A DNA stretch of 49,658 bases from the NCBI RefSeq assembly GCF_934754935.1, contig NZ_CAKVJB010000016.1:1-49658 (forward strand). The letters are read 5' to 3'. Positions 16,412-24,904 of the stretch are shown piece after piece. Below the pieces are notes generated by a model. The model was not told the DNA's origin, did not search any database, and saw only the letters and a list, made by a program, of their open reading frames with translations. The position numbers and the translations under genes were made by a program. The stretch comes from an uncultured Holdemanella sp. Lineage in GTDB: Bacteria > Bacillota_I > Bacilli_A > Erysipelotrichales > Erysipelotrichaceae. The first letter of the stretch is position 1. Every line of letters starts with the position of its first letter.

Positions 16412-18055
16412 ATGAAGGCAATTCCAATTGGTATTTCAAGTTTTGAGGAACTAAGAAATAATGATTATTATTTTGTTGATAAAACGAATATGATTCAGGA
16501 ATTTTTAGAAAGAAAAAGTAAAGTCACATTAATTACTCGACCAAGGCGTTTTGGAAAGACTCTAAATATGTCTATGATGGCTTCGTTTTTTGATGTCACA
16601 AAAAATTCTAAACTTGTTTTTGAAAATACAAAAATCATGAATTCGGATTATGTATATGAGATGAATCAATATCCGACTATCTTCATTTCATTTGCGAACG
16701 CAAAAAGAGATAGAGAATCAATTATCACAACCATTAAGAAGCAGATTCTAAATGAATGGGCAAAATATGATTTTGTGTTTAAGAGCTTAAACAAATATGA
16801 TCAGAAAGAACATGATTATATTGAATCTAATTTAATGGATTTTCACAGTAATAATTTAAATGGAATCAATGATGCATTATCATTCTTGATGGAAAGACTC
16901 TATGCTTACTATAATAAACAAGTCATGGTTTTTATCGATGAATATGATACACCATTTGTTGAAGCTCATGTGAATGGATGCTATGAGGAATTGCGTGGTG
17001 GTTTATCCGGTTTGCTTCATAATTCTTTAAAAACATCGAATTGTTTAAAATATGCACTTCTTACTGGAATTCAAAGAGTTGCAAAAGAAAATATTTTTAG
17101 TGATCTGAATAATCTAGATGTGAATTCCATACTCGACACTGCTTATAGTGAGTATTTTGGGTTTAATGCAGATGAAGTGAATCAATTGTTAGATACGTAT
17201 GGTCTAACTTTAAATGATGAAGTTAAATCTGTGTATGACGGATACAAAATCGGAAATATGGATATATATAATCCTTGGTCTATATTAAATTATGCTCAAA
17301 AGAAAGAGTTAATTCCATATTGGATCAATACAAGTGCAAATACAATGATAAAAGAGAATATCAAGAATGCAGATTTAGATTTTAAAGATCAATATGAAGA
17401 ATTAATAAGAAATGGATATTTAGATACACAAGTCAATACACAAACTAGCTTCTATGAAGTAAAAAGCACTCCAAACTTATGGGGCTTGTTTGTGAATGCG
17501 GGATACTTAACAGTAGATAAAGCCATTGATATTACAGATAGCTTCTATCGTATCAAAATTCCGAATCAGGAAGTGAATCGAGAATTTAGAAATTTAACTG
17601 AATATTATCTTTCGTTAAATGAAGGTCAATTGAACCGGCTAATGCGTTTCTTAATTCAAAAACAACCAAAGCAATTTCTGAAAGAATATAGAAATATCTT
17701 AATGTTACCTAGTTATCATGATTTAAAAAATGAGAATAGTTATCACATGATGATGCTTGGGATGTGTTTATGCTTATCTAATGATTATGAAGTTTTAAGT
17801 AACAGGGAAGCTGGAAGAGGGCGCTTTGATCTAGTCTTAAAGGCAAAGAATAGTAAATCTACTTCATTTGTATTGGAATTTAAATATTTAAAAAACAATT
17901 CTAAAGACTTAGAATCTGAACTTGATAATTTATCAAATGAAGCAATTGAACAGATTCAATCTAAAAATTATTCGTTTGATTTAAAGGGGAATGTTGTTTA
18001 TATCGGTTTAGCTCATCATGGAAAAGATGTCAGGATGAAATGGGTTGAAAAATAG
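16412..18055 (+). CDS. AAA-ATPase-like protein with C-terminal PD-(D/E)XK nuclease-like domain
   Basis: A 547-residue protein of the AAA-ATPase_like/PDDEXK_9 type. The N-terminus IPIGISSFEELR..YYFVDKT and the Walker A RPRRFGKTL (about 45-53) are diagnostic, and Walker B lies in VMVFIDEYD. The C-terminus has GRGRFDLVL and FVLEFKYLK, matching a D...ExK nuclease core. The family is common in several copies in gut Bacillota and Bacteroidota and is often lineage-specific; its function is not established. It has its own promoter and terminator and sits in a plausible insertion point downstream of aspS. Confidence 0.85.
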   Translation: MKAIPIGISSFEELRNNDYYFVDKTNMIQEFLERKSKVTLITRPRRFGKTLNMSMMASFFDVTKNSKLVFENTKIMNSDYVYEMNQYPTIFISFANAKRDRESIITTIKKQILNEWAKYDFVFKSLNKYDQKEHDYIESNLMDFHSNNLNGINDALSFLMERLYAYYNKQVMVFIDEYDTPFVEAHVNGCYEELRGGLSGLLHNSLKTSNCLKYALLTGIQRVAKENIFSDLNNLDVNSILDTAYSEYFGFNADEVNQLLDTYGLTLNDEVKSVYDGYKIGNMDIYNPWSILNYAQKKELIPYWINTSANTMIKENIKNADLDFKDQYEELIRNGYLDTQVNTQTSFYEVKSTPNLWGLFVNAGYLTVDKAIDITDSFYRIKIPNQEVNREFRNLTEYYLSLNEGQLNRLMRFLIQKQPKQFLKEYRNILMLPSYHDLKNENSYHMMMLGMCLCLSNDYEVLSNREAGRGRFDLVLKAKNSKSTSFVLEFKYLKNNSKDLESELDNLSNEAIEQIQSKNYSFDLKGNVVYIGLAHHGKDVRMKWVEK

Positions 18056-18063
18056 GCCTATAT

Positions 18064-18085
18064 GCAGTACTAAGTACTGCTTTTT
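18064..18085 (+). terminator. Intrinsic terminator of the AAA-ATPase/nuclease gene
   Basis: A perfect 7-bp stem GCAGTAC/GTACTGC, 3-nt loop and T5. A second, weaker inverted repeat ACCAATT/AATTGGT follows at 18094-18115 without a clear T run; the rest of 18116-18220 shows nothing I can support. Confidence 0.85.
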
Positions 18086-18219
18086 AATATGAAACCAATT
18101 TGTGTTTGAATTGGTACATTTTAGCACGCATCATACTTCAAAAGATCGAAGAACGATTCTTTTCTTTCATTAAATAAGCAATCGATGACCCTTCATTTGT
18201 AGAATAGAGGCTATAACTA

Positions 18220-18242
18220 GAAAAGACGAGTGTAACTCGTCT
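18220..18242 (-). terminator. Probable terminator of the toxin-antitoxin operon
   Basis: Stem AGACGAG/CTCGTCT (18224-18230 with 18236-18242) with a 5-nt loop, followed on the minus strand by T4. The T run is short, so efficiency is uncertain. Confidence 0.6.
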
Positions 18243-18252
18243 AGTAGAAAAA

Positions 18253-18567
18253 TTATTTAATTGTATTTTCGTAATCTTGGAATTGATGATAAATACCATC
18301 CACAAAAACTGTTGAATTTTCAGTACGGTACAATAAGAAATATTTGGTTTTATCTAAATTAAATCTTCGATACCCCAAGCTTTGAAGTCTAGGATTTAAA
18401 CACAGTTGAAATGACTCAGCGGAATTACTTAATACGAATTTTCCATTTTCAACAGAATCGATAAAATGATTTGTTGCTTGTTTATTACGCAAGTGAAAAA
18501 GAAGGTATTCTACAATAGAATCCATATCTTCCATTGCATTTTCAGTAAATATCACCTTATAATCCAT
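18253..18567 (-). CDS. RelE/ParE-family toxin
   Basis: A 104-residue small basic protein with the RelE/ParE fold pattern: N-terminal YKVIFTENAMEDMDSIVEYL, a central LGYRRFNLDKTKYFLLYR strand pair, and a C-terminal VFVDGIYHQFQDYE. RelE-type members cut mRNA in the ribosome and ParE-type members poison gyrase; the sequence does not decide between them. The start overlaps the antitoxin by 11 nt, so the toxin is translated only after its antidote. Confidence 0.85.
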   Translation of the reverse strand: MDYKVIFTENAMEDMDSIVEYLLFHLRNKQATNHFIDSVENGKFVLSNSAESFQLCLNPRLQSLGYRRFNLDKTKYFLLYRTENSTVFVDGIYHQFQDYENTIK

Positions 18568-18850
18568 ATTTATTTCTAATGCTATCTATTGCTATATCTG
18601 CATCTATTACTTTTCCTTCTTTAGATTGAGCTCTAGAAGAGGCAAGTCTATCCAAAAATTCATCTTCTGTCATAATTTTCATTTCTTTTGTTTTATTGAA
18701 TTTTTTAATTTGAAAAGGAATTCCATCATAAGCAACTGCTTGAGTTAAAAACATACGAATTGCACTCGTTGTATCTGTACCTAATTCCTTAAATAATGCA
18801 TCGGCCTTAGACTTTAAATCATCATCTACTCTTACTTGAATAGTAGACAT
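18557..18850 (-). CDS. RelB/DinJ-family antitoxin
   Basis: A 97-residue antitoxin. The N-terminal ribbon-helix-helix segment (TIQVRVDDDLKSKADALFKELG, here read in two parts: TIQVRVDDDL and the LFKELGTDTTSAIRMFL helices) is typical of DinJ. The C-terminal half should wrap the toxin. GGAGGTGATG precedes the ATG. It is expected to bind the operon's own promoter together with the toxin. Confidence 0.88.
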   Translation of the reverse strand: MSTIQVRVDDDLKSKADALFKELGTDTTSAIRMFLTQAVAYDGIPFQIKKFNKTKEMKIMTEDEFLDRLASSRAQSKEGKVIDADIAIDSIRNKYGL

Positions 18851-18872
18851 ACGGCATCACCTCCACATTTAA

Positions 18873-18901
18873 ATTATATGCAAATTCATTGCTAATGTAC
18901 A
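18873..18901 (-). promoter_or_regulatory. Promoter of the toxin-antitoxin operon
   Basis: Minus-strand TGTACA, a 17-nt spacer and TATAAT (18878-18873), about 22 nt before the antitoxin start. A short GCAA...TTGC inverted repeat lies in the spacer and could be part of the operator. Confidence 0.5.
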
Positions 18902-19010
18902 TAAAAAGTATTACTTATTAATAGTAGTTGCTTTATTTTGTATCTAACAGGAATGTATTCTTCTGTGATCAAATTCATAAATCAGTCTTCTCCAAAACTA
19001 ATTTTTCAAT

Positions 19011-19035
19011 AAAAAAACAAGTCCTTAGACTTGTT
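19011..19035 (-). terminator. Intrinsic terminator of the HD-domain gene
   Basis: A perfect 8-bp stem AACAAGTC/GACTTGTT with the stop codon in its 4-nt loop, followed on the minus strand by T5 or more. Confidence 0.88.
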
Positions 19036-19606
19036 CATCGAGAAAATATGTAGCCTCCATATCGGCTGTACTTAGCGCAAAGGCTAAAGGGAACATTTCA
19101 AAAGCTTTACCTACATTATTAACAGGATCACTTCCTGAAAATCCCATATGATAACGAATCGCAAAGGCTTCTTCACGACTAATACGCATGAATGGCTGAA
19201 TCATATAGACGCTTTTTTCACCATGTCCAAAAGGAATGTCATCATCAAATTCAAAGACATCTACTTGTTGCCACTCACCATTAATTTTCTTATTTCGTGT
19301 ACTTTTTTTATAGACACCAATTTTACATATATCATGTAACAGAGCAACAAGTGTAATGGTTTCATCACTGTAGTTCATTTTATACGTGTCCTTTACTCTT
19401 TGTCTATCTAGATAATCCTTTAAACAATGATAGACATGTACACTATGTGCACAAAGGCCGCCTTCCATATTGCCATGAAAACGTGTGCTTGCAGGGGCAG
19501 TAAAAAAATCAGAGTGAGGACCTTCTAGAAATTCTAGAAAGGCATCCGCACCTTCACGATGGATATTTTCTTTATAAATTTGAATAAATTCTTCTTTTGC
19601 GTTCAT
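19025..19606 (-). CDS. HD-domain hydrolase
   Basis: A 193-residue HD-superfamily protein. The metal ligands are visible as H in CAHSVHVYHC, HD in ALLHDICKIG, and later histidines in PFGHGEKSV and IRYHMGF. It should hydrolyse a phosphate ester or nucleotide. It resembles the HD half of YhaM-like enzymes but lacks an OB domain, so I do not assign that function. It has its own terminator, and the 6S-like RNA lies immediately upstream in the same direction. Confidence 0.8.
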   Translation of the reverse strand: MNAKEEFIQIYKENIHREGADAFLEFLEGPHSDFFTAPASTRFHGNMEGGLCAHSVHVYHCLKDYLDRQRVKDTYKMNYSDETITLVALLHDICKIGVYKKSTRNKKINGEWQQVDVFEFDDDIPFGHGEKSVYMIQPFMRISREEAFAIRYHMGFSGSDPVNNVGKAFEMFPLAFALSTADMEATYFLDEQV

Positions 19607-19621
19607 ACTTTTTACCTAAAT

Positions 19622-19775
19622 TAAAAGCCCAAGAACATGAGATCTTTCCCTGTTAAGTACAGGTGGGTAATCTGTGAACAGCATTAGGATCCCCACGCGT
19701 AGCGGGTCTTCAACACAACAATTCAACATCCGATTTCCCTTATCTCGAGTGTAGGAAAAATTAATGTCCTTAGGC
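19622..19775 (-). ncRNA. ssrS: Structured RNA, probable 6S RNA
   Basis: On the minus strand GCCTAAGGACAT (19775-19764) pairs with ATGTTCTTGGGC (19638-19627) over 12 bp. Two of the pairs are G-U in this strand and mismatches in the other, which fixes the strand. A GC-rich hairpin around CCCGCTACGCGTGGG lies in the middle, and CCTGT/ACAGG forms a small hairpin in the 3' half. A T-rich end follows. A closing stem, central bubble, terminal hairpin and small 3' bubble hairpin is the 6S plan. Function would be to hold housekeeping RNA polymerase in stationary phase. The RNA call is firmer than the 6S identity. Confidence 0.55.
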
Positions 19776-19781
19776 ATTTTT

Positions 19782-19810
19782 ATAATAGCGAACTTCATAA
19801 TAGAATACAA
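19782..19810 (-). promoter_or_regulatory. Promoter of the 6S-like RNA
   Basis: Minus-strand TTGTAT (19810-19805), exactly 17 nt, then TATTAT (19787-19782). Transcription would start about 7 nt on, at the first base of the closing stem (19775). Confidence 0.7.
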
Positions 19811-19841
19811 GTCTTGACTTTTTAGTACCAAATGTGCATAG

Positions 19842-19870
19842 TTGCAAGTACCTTTAAAAACAAGTAAAAT
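19842..19870 (+). promoter_or_regulatory. Promoter of truB-ribF
   Basis: TTGCAA (19842-19847), a 17-nt spacer and TAAAAT (19865-19870). The transcript would start at about 19877, close to the AAAGGTG ribosome site. Confidence 0.55.
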
Positions 19871-19885
19871 ATAAAAGGTGAAATT

Positions 19886-20710
19886 ATGGATGGAATTTTA
19901 ATTATTGATAAACCGTATGGTATGACAAGCCATGATGTTGTAAATTGGCTTCGAAGAAAATATAAACAAAAAAAGTTTGGACACACAGGAACATTAGATC
20001 CTAACGCAACTGGTGTTTTAGTTGTTCTTTGTGGTAAATCTTGTAAATTACTTCAGTTTTTAAGTGATACAGATAAAGAATATATTGGTCAGATTGAATT
20101 TGGAAAAAGTACATCAACTGATGATATTTGGGGTGAAGTAGAAGCTGAAAAAGAAATAAATTGGGATTTTTCTTTTAACGATGAACTTCAAAAATTTGTT
20201 GGAAAGAATCATCAATTGGTGCCAAAGACTTCCAATAAAAAAGTAAATGGTAAAAAATTAATGGACTATCAAAGAGAGGGGCTTGAAGTTCCTAAAGTCT
20301 ATAGCGATATTGAAATTTATTCAATTGAAGATTTAGGTGATTATAGCTTTAGAGTGGCATGTTCAAGTGGAACGTATGTTCGTAGTATTTGTAGAGATCT
20401 TGCTCTTCACACAAATAATTTAGGTTGTATGAAAAGTTTAAGAAGAACTAAGGTTGGTCGCTTTACAATTGATCAGGCACAAACTTTAGAAGATCTAGAG
20501 ACACAAGAACCTGTATTATATCCTTCAATCTATGTACTTGACCATTTAGATAAAATCAATTATCAACCAATTGAAGATGTGTATCAGGGAAAACGCATTC
20601 GTTTAGATAATCCAAATCAAGAAGTATGTATTTTAGATGGTGAAGAGCCTGTTGCCATCTATGAAAAAGAGCGTGAAGGCTTATATAAAAGTAAAAGAGG
20701 TCTATGGTAA
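19886..20710 (+). CDS. truB: tRNA pseudouridine(55) synthase TruB
   Basis: A 274-residue TruB, which makes pseudouridine 55 in the T-arm of tRNAs. It shows GILIIDKPYGMTSHDVV at the start, the catalytic motif GHTGTLDPNATGVL (Asp about 38), and CSSGTYVRSICRDL. AAAGGTG precedes the ATG. The stop overlaps the ribF start, a common pairing in Bacillota. Confidence 0.95.
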   Translation: MDGILIIDKPYGMTSHDVVNWLRRKYKQKKFGHTGTLDPNATGVLVVLCGKSCKLLQFLSDTDKEYIGQIEFGKSTSTDDIWGEVEAEKEINWDFSFNDELQKFVGKNHQLVPKTSNKKVNGKKLMDYQREGLEVPKVYSDIEIYSIEDLGDYSFRVACSSGTYVRSICRDLALHTNNLGCMKSLRRTKVGRFTIDQAQTLEDLETQEPVLYPSIYVLDHLDKINYQPIEDVYQGKRIRLDNPNQEVCILDGEEPVAIYEKEREGLYKSKRGLW

Positions 20711-21696
20711 TGGAAGTGATTCGTATTGATTATTTGAATGTTCCTAAAGATTTATCAAAAAGCTCTTGTTGCATAGGATTCTTTGATGGTTTACATACAG
20801 GACATCAGGCATTACTAGAAAATTGTATTAAGAAGGCAAAAGAATTAAATATTCAAAGTGGATTGATTACATTTGATCCAGATCCTTGGAAGATTTTCTT
20901 TCCAGAACGTGTATGTAGACATATCACAACACTTCAAGATCGTATCCATTTGGCAAATGCGATGGGTATTGAAGTGATGTATGTCATCACATTTTCTAAA
21001 GATTTTGCAGCTTTAGATGTAGATGCATTTCATATGCTGCTGCATAAAATGAATGTATCTTACATAACATGTGGTTTTGATTTTAAATATGCATCAAAAA
21101 ATTCAGGAAATGTAGACACAATTTCTTCTCAGAATTATTTTGGTGTATCTGTGATTGAGAGCGTGAATTCAAAAAATGAAAAGATCTCATCGAGTCGTAT
21201 TGAGCCTTTGATTCAAAGTGGTAAAATTGATTTGGCTAATGAGCTTTTAGGCTATATGTATTCCATCGAAGGAGTCGTTGAACATGGCTTTAAAAGAGGG
21301 AGTACACTATTGAAGTTTCCAACCGCAAATCTTGGCGCAAATCCAGATTATTTAGTACCATCCAGTGGTGTTTATGCGGGTTTTGTATATGTGGATGATA
21401 CATTTTATGGAGCTATGATCAATGTAGGAAACAATCCTACTTTTGAAAATAAAAAGGTTTCCATTGAAGCACATATCTTTGATTTTGACCAAGATATTTA
21501 TGATCAAAGAGTTCGTTTCTTTTTCTTAAAAAAGACGCGAAATGAAATTCGTTTTAATGGATTTGAAGAATTAAAAAAACAATTAGAGAGTGATATTATT
21601 ACTTGTAAAAAAGTGATTTTAAAAGAAATGAAGTATATTCAAAAAACTGCAACACTTTGGGATGCGAAAGTTTTTGAGTTTAAATCACTTTTTTGA
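20710..21696 (+). CDS. ribF: Bifunctional riboflavin kinase / FAD synthetase RibF
   Basis: A 328-residue enzyme that phosphorylates riboflavin to FMN and adenylates FMN to FAD. The N-terminal adenylyltransferase domain shows CCIGFFDGLHTGHQALL and ISSSRIEPLIQSG. The C-terminal kinase domain shows GFKRGSTLLKFPTANL. The ATG at 20710 overlaps the truB stop (TAATG) and lies 9 nt after AGAGG; an in-frame ATG at 20704 is only 3 nt from it. Confidence 0.93.
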   Translation: MEVIRIDYLNVPKDLSKSSCCIGFFDGLHTGHQALLENCIKKAKELNIQSGLITFDPDPWKIFFPERVCRHITTLQDRIHLANAMGIEVMYVITFSKDFAALDVDAFHMLLHKMNVSYITCGFDFKYASKNSGNVDTISSQNYFGVSVIESVNSKNEKISSSRIEPLIQSGKIDLANELLGYMYSIEGVVEHGFKRGSTLLKFPTANLGANPDYLVPSSGVYAGFVYVDDTFYGAMINVGNNPTFENKKVSIEAHIFDFDQDIYDQRVRFFFLKKTRNEIRFNGFEELKKQLESDIITCKKVILKEMKYIQKTATLWDAKVFEFKSLF

Positions 21697-21702
21697 TATA
21701 CT
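21674..21702 (+). promoter_or_regulatory. Promoter of the asp23-like gene
   Basis: TTGAGT (21674-21679), 17 nt, then TATACT (21697-21702) preceded by TGA. It lies across the end of ribF. Confidence 0.72.
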
Positions 21703-21725
21703 AAAAGAGAAGTGAAGGTGAAATT

Positions 21726-22055
21726 ATGGCGAAAGAATATATTGAACTAGAACCAGGAAATGAATATGGTGTTATTTCTTTAAATAAGACAGTTTTTTCT
21801 ACAATCGCACAAAACGTAATCGAAGAAGATGAAAATGTACAGATTGCCCAGGGAACAAAACCATTTAAAACAGGAATTGTCACAAGAGTGGATGATAATA
21901 AATTGACATTATCGATTCCTGTTAAAGTCAATCACAAGTCAAATGTGAGTGACGTATGTTTAAATCTACAAAACAAGATCTTTGAAAGTATTTCTTATAT
22001 GACAGACTTTAAGCCTGAAGCCATCGAAATTCAGGTTACTGGATTTATTTTTTAG
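21726..22055 (+). CDS. Asp23/Gls24-family envelope stress protein (YqhY-like)
   Basis: A 109-residue member of the Asp23/Gls24 family: EYGVISLNKTVFSTIAQNVI at the start, then GIVTRVDDNKLTLSIPVKV and KIFESISYMTDFKPEAIEIQVTG. No membrane segment is seen. In many Bacillota a YqhY-type copy sits just before nusB, as here, and is linked to envelope or fatty-acid homeostasis. It has its own promoter and terminator, so here it is a single-gene unit. Confidence 0.85.
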   Translation: MAKEYIELEPGNEYGVISLNKTVFSTIAQNVIEEDENVQIAQGTKPFKTGIVTRVDDNKLTLSIPVKVNHKSNVSDVCLNLQNKIFESISYMTDFKPEAIEIQVTGFIF

Positions 22056-22083
22056 GGAAATCTTTCAAAGGTTTCCTTTTTTT
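22056..22083 (+). terminator. Intrinsic terminator of the asp23-like gene
   Basis: Stem GGAAATC/GGTTTCC (one G-U pair) with a 7-nt loop and a T7 run. It ends 7 nt before the next ATG, so the 5'-nucleotidase gene and probably nusB onward depend on read-through or on a promoter upstream of the stem. Confidence 0.82.
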
Positions 22084-22090
22084 AAAATTT

Positions 22091-22987
22091 ATGAGTGTAT
22101 CTTTTGAAAATTATCTTGTGGTAGGTATTAGTTCAAGAGCTTTGTTTAATTTAGAAAAAGAGAATGAAGTTTTTGAAAAAGAAGGATTGGATGCATATCG
22201 TGAATATCAAATTGTTCACGAGAATGATGTATTAAGTCCTGGAAGTGGTTTTACGTTAGTACAAAACTTATTAAACATCAATAAACTGGCCAAACGAAAA
22301 TTGGTTGAAGTCATCGTGATGTCTAGAAATAGTGCAGATACGTCTTTGCGTATTATCCATTCACTTGAGCACTATAATATGGATATTGGTCGTATGGTTT
22401 TAAGTGGTGGAGAAGACATCAGTCGTTATTTATCGGCTTTTGGTGTTGATTTATTCTTGTCGTGTAATGAAAATGATGTATCCAACGCGATCCATGCTGG
22501 CTTTGCGGCCGGTATGATCTATGCCAGAGATACAAAATATAACTTTCCAGATCATCAGATTCGTATTGCCTTTGATGCAGATGCCGTCTTATTTTCGGCA
22601 GAATCTGAAAAGATCTACCAAGAACATGGTTTAGAAGCTTTTACTGAAAATGAAATTCTAAATCAAGATGTAGCCTTGAAAAAAGGTCCTATGGCTTCGT
22701 TATTAAAGAGTTTATCTTGGCTTCAAAATGAAACGAAAGATTTAAATGTATTAAGAACAGCCATTGTCACCGCCCGAAACAAAGATACGGGAGTTCGTGT
22801 GATCAAGACTTTAAGAGCATGGAATATTGTCGTGGATGAAGTATTCTTCATGCAAGGTGCTAAAAAAGCGGATGTCTTAGCTTGTTTTGGTGCCAACATA
22901 TTTTTTGATGATCAAGACGTGCATGCAGGCCCTGCAAGTGATGTAGTGCCGAGTGCTCGTGTACCATATAGAGAAGGAGAAATGTAG
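22091..22987 (+). CDS. Cytosolic 5'-nucleotidase family protein (cN-I type, PF06189)
   Basis: A 298-residue protein related to cytosolic 5'-nucleotidase I. It begins NYLVVGISSRALFNLEKEN and has VLSPGSGFTLVQNLL, VIVMSRNSADTSLRI, LSGGEDISRYLSAFGVDLFLS, IRIAFDADAVLFS, and DVHAGPASDVVPSARVPY at the end. It should remove phosphate from nucleoside monophosphates. No good ribosome site precedes the ATG; a terminator stem lies there. It is inserted between asp23 and nusB, which are usually close neighbours. Confidence 0.82.
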   Translation: MSVSFENYLVVGISSRALFNLEKENEVFEKEGLDAYREYQIVHENDVLSPGSGFTLVQNLLNINKLAKRKLVEVIVMSRNSADTSLRIIHSLEHYNMDIGRMVLSGGEDISRYLSAFGVDLFLSCNENDVSNAIHAGFAAGMIYARDTKYNFPDHQIRIAFDADAVLFSAESEKIYQEHGLEAFTENEILNQDVALKKGPMASLLKSLSWLQNETKDLNVLRTAIVTARNKDTGVRVIKTLRAWNIVVDEVFFMQGAKKADVLACFGANIFFDDQDVHAGPASDVVPSARVPYREGEM

Positions 22988-23365
22988 ATGAATAGACATG
23001 AACAACGTGTAATTGCGATGCAAAGTGTATACCAACACTTATTATTAGGAAAGGATATTCGTAAATGCGTATTTGACGTAATGAAAGGTTCAAATGACAT
23101 TGATGGATATTTATACAGTTTAACAATGGGAACGATTGAAAACAAAGAAGCTTTTGAACAAAAAATCAATGAATTATTACGTGATGATTGGGATTTTGAT
23201 CGTTTAAGTATGTTAGAACAAGCAATTTTATTAATTTCTTTCCAGGAAATTTTAGCTAATGATACTCCAAAGGCTGTTGTCATCAACGAAGCTGTTACAT
23301 TGGCAAAAAAATATTGCGATGATAACTCATACAAATTATTAAATGGAGTTCTTGACCAACTATGA
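22988..23365 (+). CDS. nusB: Transcription antitermination factor NusB
   Basis: A 125-residue all-helical NusB: NRHEQRVIAMQSVYQHL at the start, then RLSMLEQAILLISFQEIL and KAVVINEAVTLAKKYC. It binds boxA RNA with S10 in rRNA antitermination. GAGAAGGAGA precedes the ATG, which directly follows the nucleotidase stop. The stop overlaps xseA by 4 nt. Confidence 0.92.
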   Translation: MNRHEQRVIAMQSVYQHLLLGKDIRKCVFDVMKGSNDIDGYLYSLTMGTIENKEAFEQKINELLRDDWDFDRLSMLEQAILLISFQEILANDTPKAVVINEAVTLAKKYCDDNSYKLLNGVLDQL

Positions 23366-24693
23366 GAAATGAAATGGTTGTAAGTATTTCAAGTGTTATT
23401 GCTCGTATAAAAAATGTATTAACACAAACTATGGATCTAGATGGTATCTGGATTCAAGGTGAAATCAGCAACCTTACAAAGCACAGATCTGGACACTATT
23501 ATTTTTCTTTAAAAGATAAAAGTGGTGAAATGAGTTGTGTTATGTTTTCAAGCTATGTATCGCGATTAAATTTTAATGTACAAGAAGGCATGCGCGTTTT
23601 AGTTTCTGGAAGTATTAATGTATACGAACAAAGAGGAAGTTTACAGCTTGTCATTCGCCAAATGAAACAAGATGGACTAGGCGATCTTTATTTAGAGTTT
23701 GAAAAGCGAAAACAAGACCTTTTAAAAGCTGGTTATTTTGATGAAAATCATAAAAAAACAAAACCGGAATATATTGAAAATATTGGTGTGATTACAGGCG
23801 CAGGTGCGGCTGCTTTACAAGATGTTTTATCAACGATTCAAAGGCGTTGGCCGATGATGAAAGTGACTTTATATCCAAGCTTAGTACAAGGTAATTTTGC
23901 ACCTAAAAGTTTGATTCAATCTTTGAAAAAGGCGGATACTTGTGGACATGATGCCTTATTGATCGTTCGTGGTGGAGGAAGTTTTGAAGACTTATTTTGT
24001 TTTAATGATGTAGAACTCATAAAAACAATTTATAGTTTAAATACTTATATTGTCTCTGGAGTAGGTCATGAAGTAGATACGACTCTATGTGATCTTGTCT
24101 GTGATCATAGAAGTGTAACACCTACAGCAGCTGCTCAATGGGTAACTTTAGATCAGTATGAAGTGATGGATAAAGTTTTAAAAAATCGCGATCTACTTTG
24201 TCGTAATATGTCTTTGATTTTAAATGGTTATAGATCAAAATTAGAATATTATAAGAGTCATCCGTATTTAAAAGATCCAAAAGCTTTTATCGTGGATAAA
24301 CAATTAAAATTAGATGCATATCATACACAAATGGAACATGCGCTTTCTTTAGAACTTCAAAAGATAAATGTAATCCAGAATTATAAGGAACAGCTAAGTT
24401 TTAGCATGAATCAAATTTTAAAGGATTCTAAACAAAGACTTTCTTTAGTTCCCGAAAAATTAGAAGTGAGTATGTCTAATAAAATACAAGAAGCAAGGCA
24501 TGTACTTAAAAAAGATTGTGCTTTGCTCGATGCATATTCTCCTTTAAAAGTTCTTTCTAGAGGATATAGTATTTCTAAAGTAGAAGATAAAGTGATTAAA
24601 AGCGTGAGTGAAGTCACTTGTGATGATATAATGGTAACTAGAGTGCATGATGGTGTGATTACTTCTTGTATTACATCATGCAAGGAGGAATAA
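23362..24693 (+). CDS. xseA: Exodeoxyribonuclease VII large subunit
   Basis: A 443-residue XseA. It has an N-terminal OB domain (IWIQGEISNLTKHRSGHYYFSLKD), the core GVITGAGAAALQDVLSTIQRR, LIVRGGGSFEDLFCFND and SGVGHEVDTTLCD motifs, and a long C-terminal helical region. With XseB it degrades single-stranded DNA from both ends. It overlaps nusB by 4 nt. Confidence 0.95.
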   Translation: MRNEMVVSISSVIARIKNVLTQTMDLDGIWIQGEISNLTKHRSGHYYFSLKDKSGEMSCVMFSSYVSRLNFNVQEGMRVLVSGSINVYEQRGSLQLVIRQMKQDGLGDLYLEFEKRKQDLLKAGYFDENHKKTKPEYIENIGVITGAGAAALQDVLSTIQRRWPMMKVTLYPSLVQGNFAPKSLIQSLKKADTCGHDALLIVRGGGSFEDLFCFNDVELIKTIYSLNTYIVSGVGHEVDTTLCDLVCDHRSVTPTAAAQWVTLDQYEVMDKVLKNRDLLCRNMSLILNGYRSKLEYYKSHPYLKDPKAFIVDKQLKLDAYHTQMEHALSLELQKINVIQNYKEQLSFSMNQILKDSKQRLSLVPEKLEVSMSNKIQEARHVLKKDCALLDAYSPLKVLSRGYSISKVEDKVIKSVSEVTCDDIMVTRVHDGVITSCITSCKEE

Positions 24694-24694
24694 A

Positions 24695-24904
24695 ATGGCC
24701 GCAAAACAATTGAAATTTCAAGAAGCCATGAAACGATTAGATGAAATTGTGGCGTTGTTGAATAATAATGAATTAGAGCTAGAAGAGGCAATGTCATTAT
24801 TTGAAGAGGGTTTAAAATTGAGTGCTCAATGTGAAAAGCAATTGAAGAAATTTGAAACGAAGATGGATCAGTTGATGGAGGTGAATCAAGATGATGGTGA
24901 ATAA
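24695..24904 (+). CDS. xseB: Exodeoxyribonuclease VII small subunit
   Basis: A 69-residue XseB: FQEAMKRLDEIVALLNNNEL and ELEEAMSLFEEGLKLSAQCE are the family helices. Several copies coat the helical arm of XseA. AGGAGGAA precedes the ATG and the gene overlaps ispA by 14 nt. Confidence 0.94.
   Translation: MAAKQLKFQEAMKRLDEIVALLNNNELELEEAMSLFEEGLKLSAQCEKQLKKFETKMDQLMEVNQDDGE

Noticed and set aside
18094..18115. A second terminator after the AAA-ATPase gene
   Set aside because: The inverted repeat is weak and lacks a proper T run.
19616..19831. A 71-codon minus-strand gene
   Set aside because: The frame coincides with a structured RNA with its own promoter, lacks a ribosome site and has no protein-like features.
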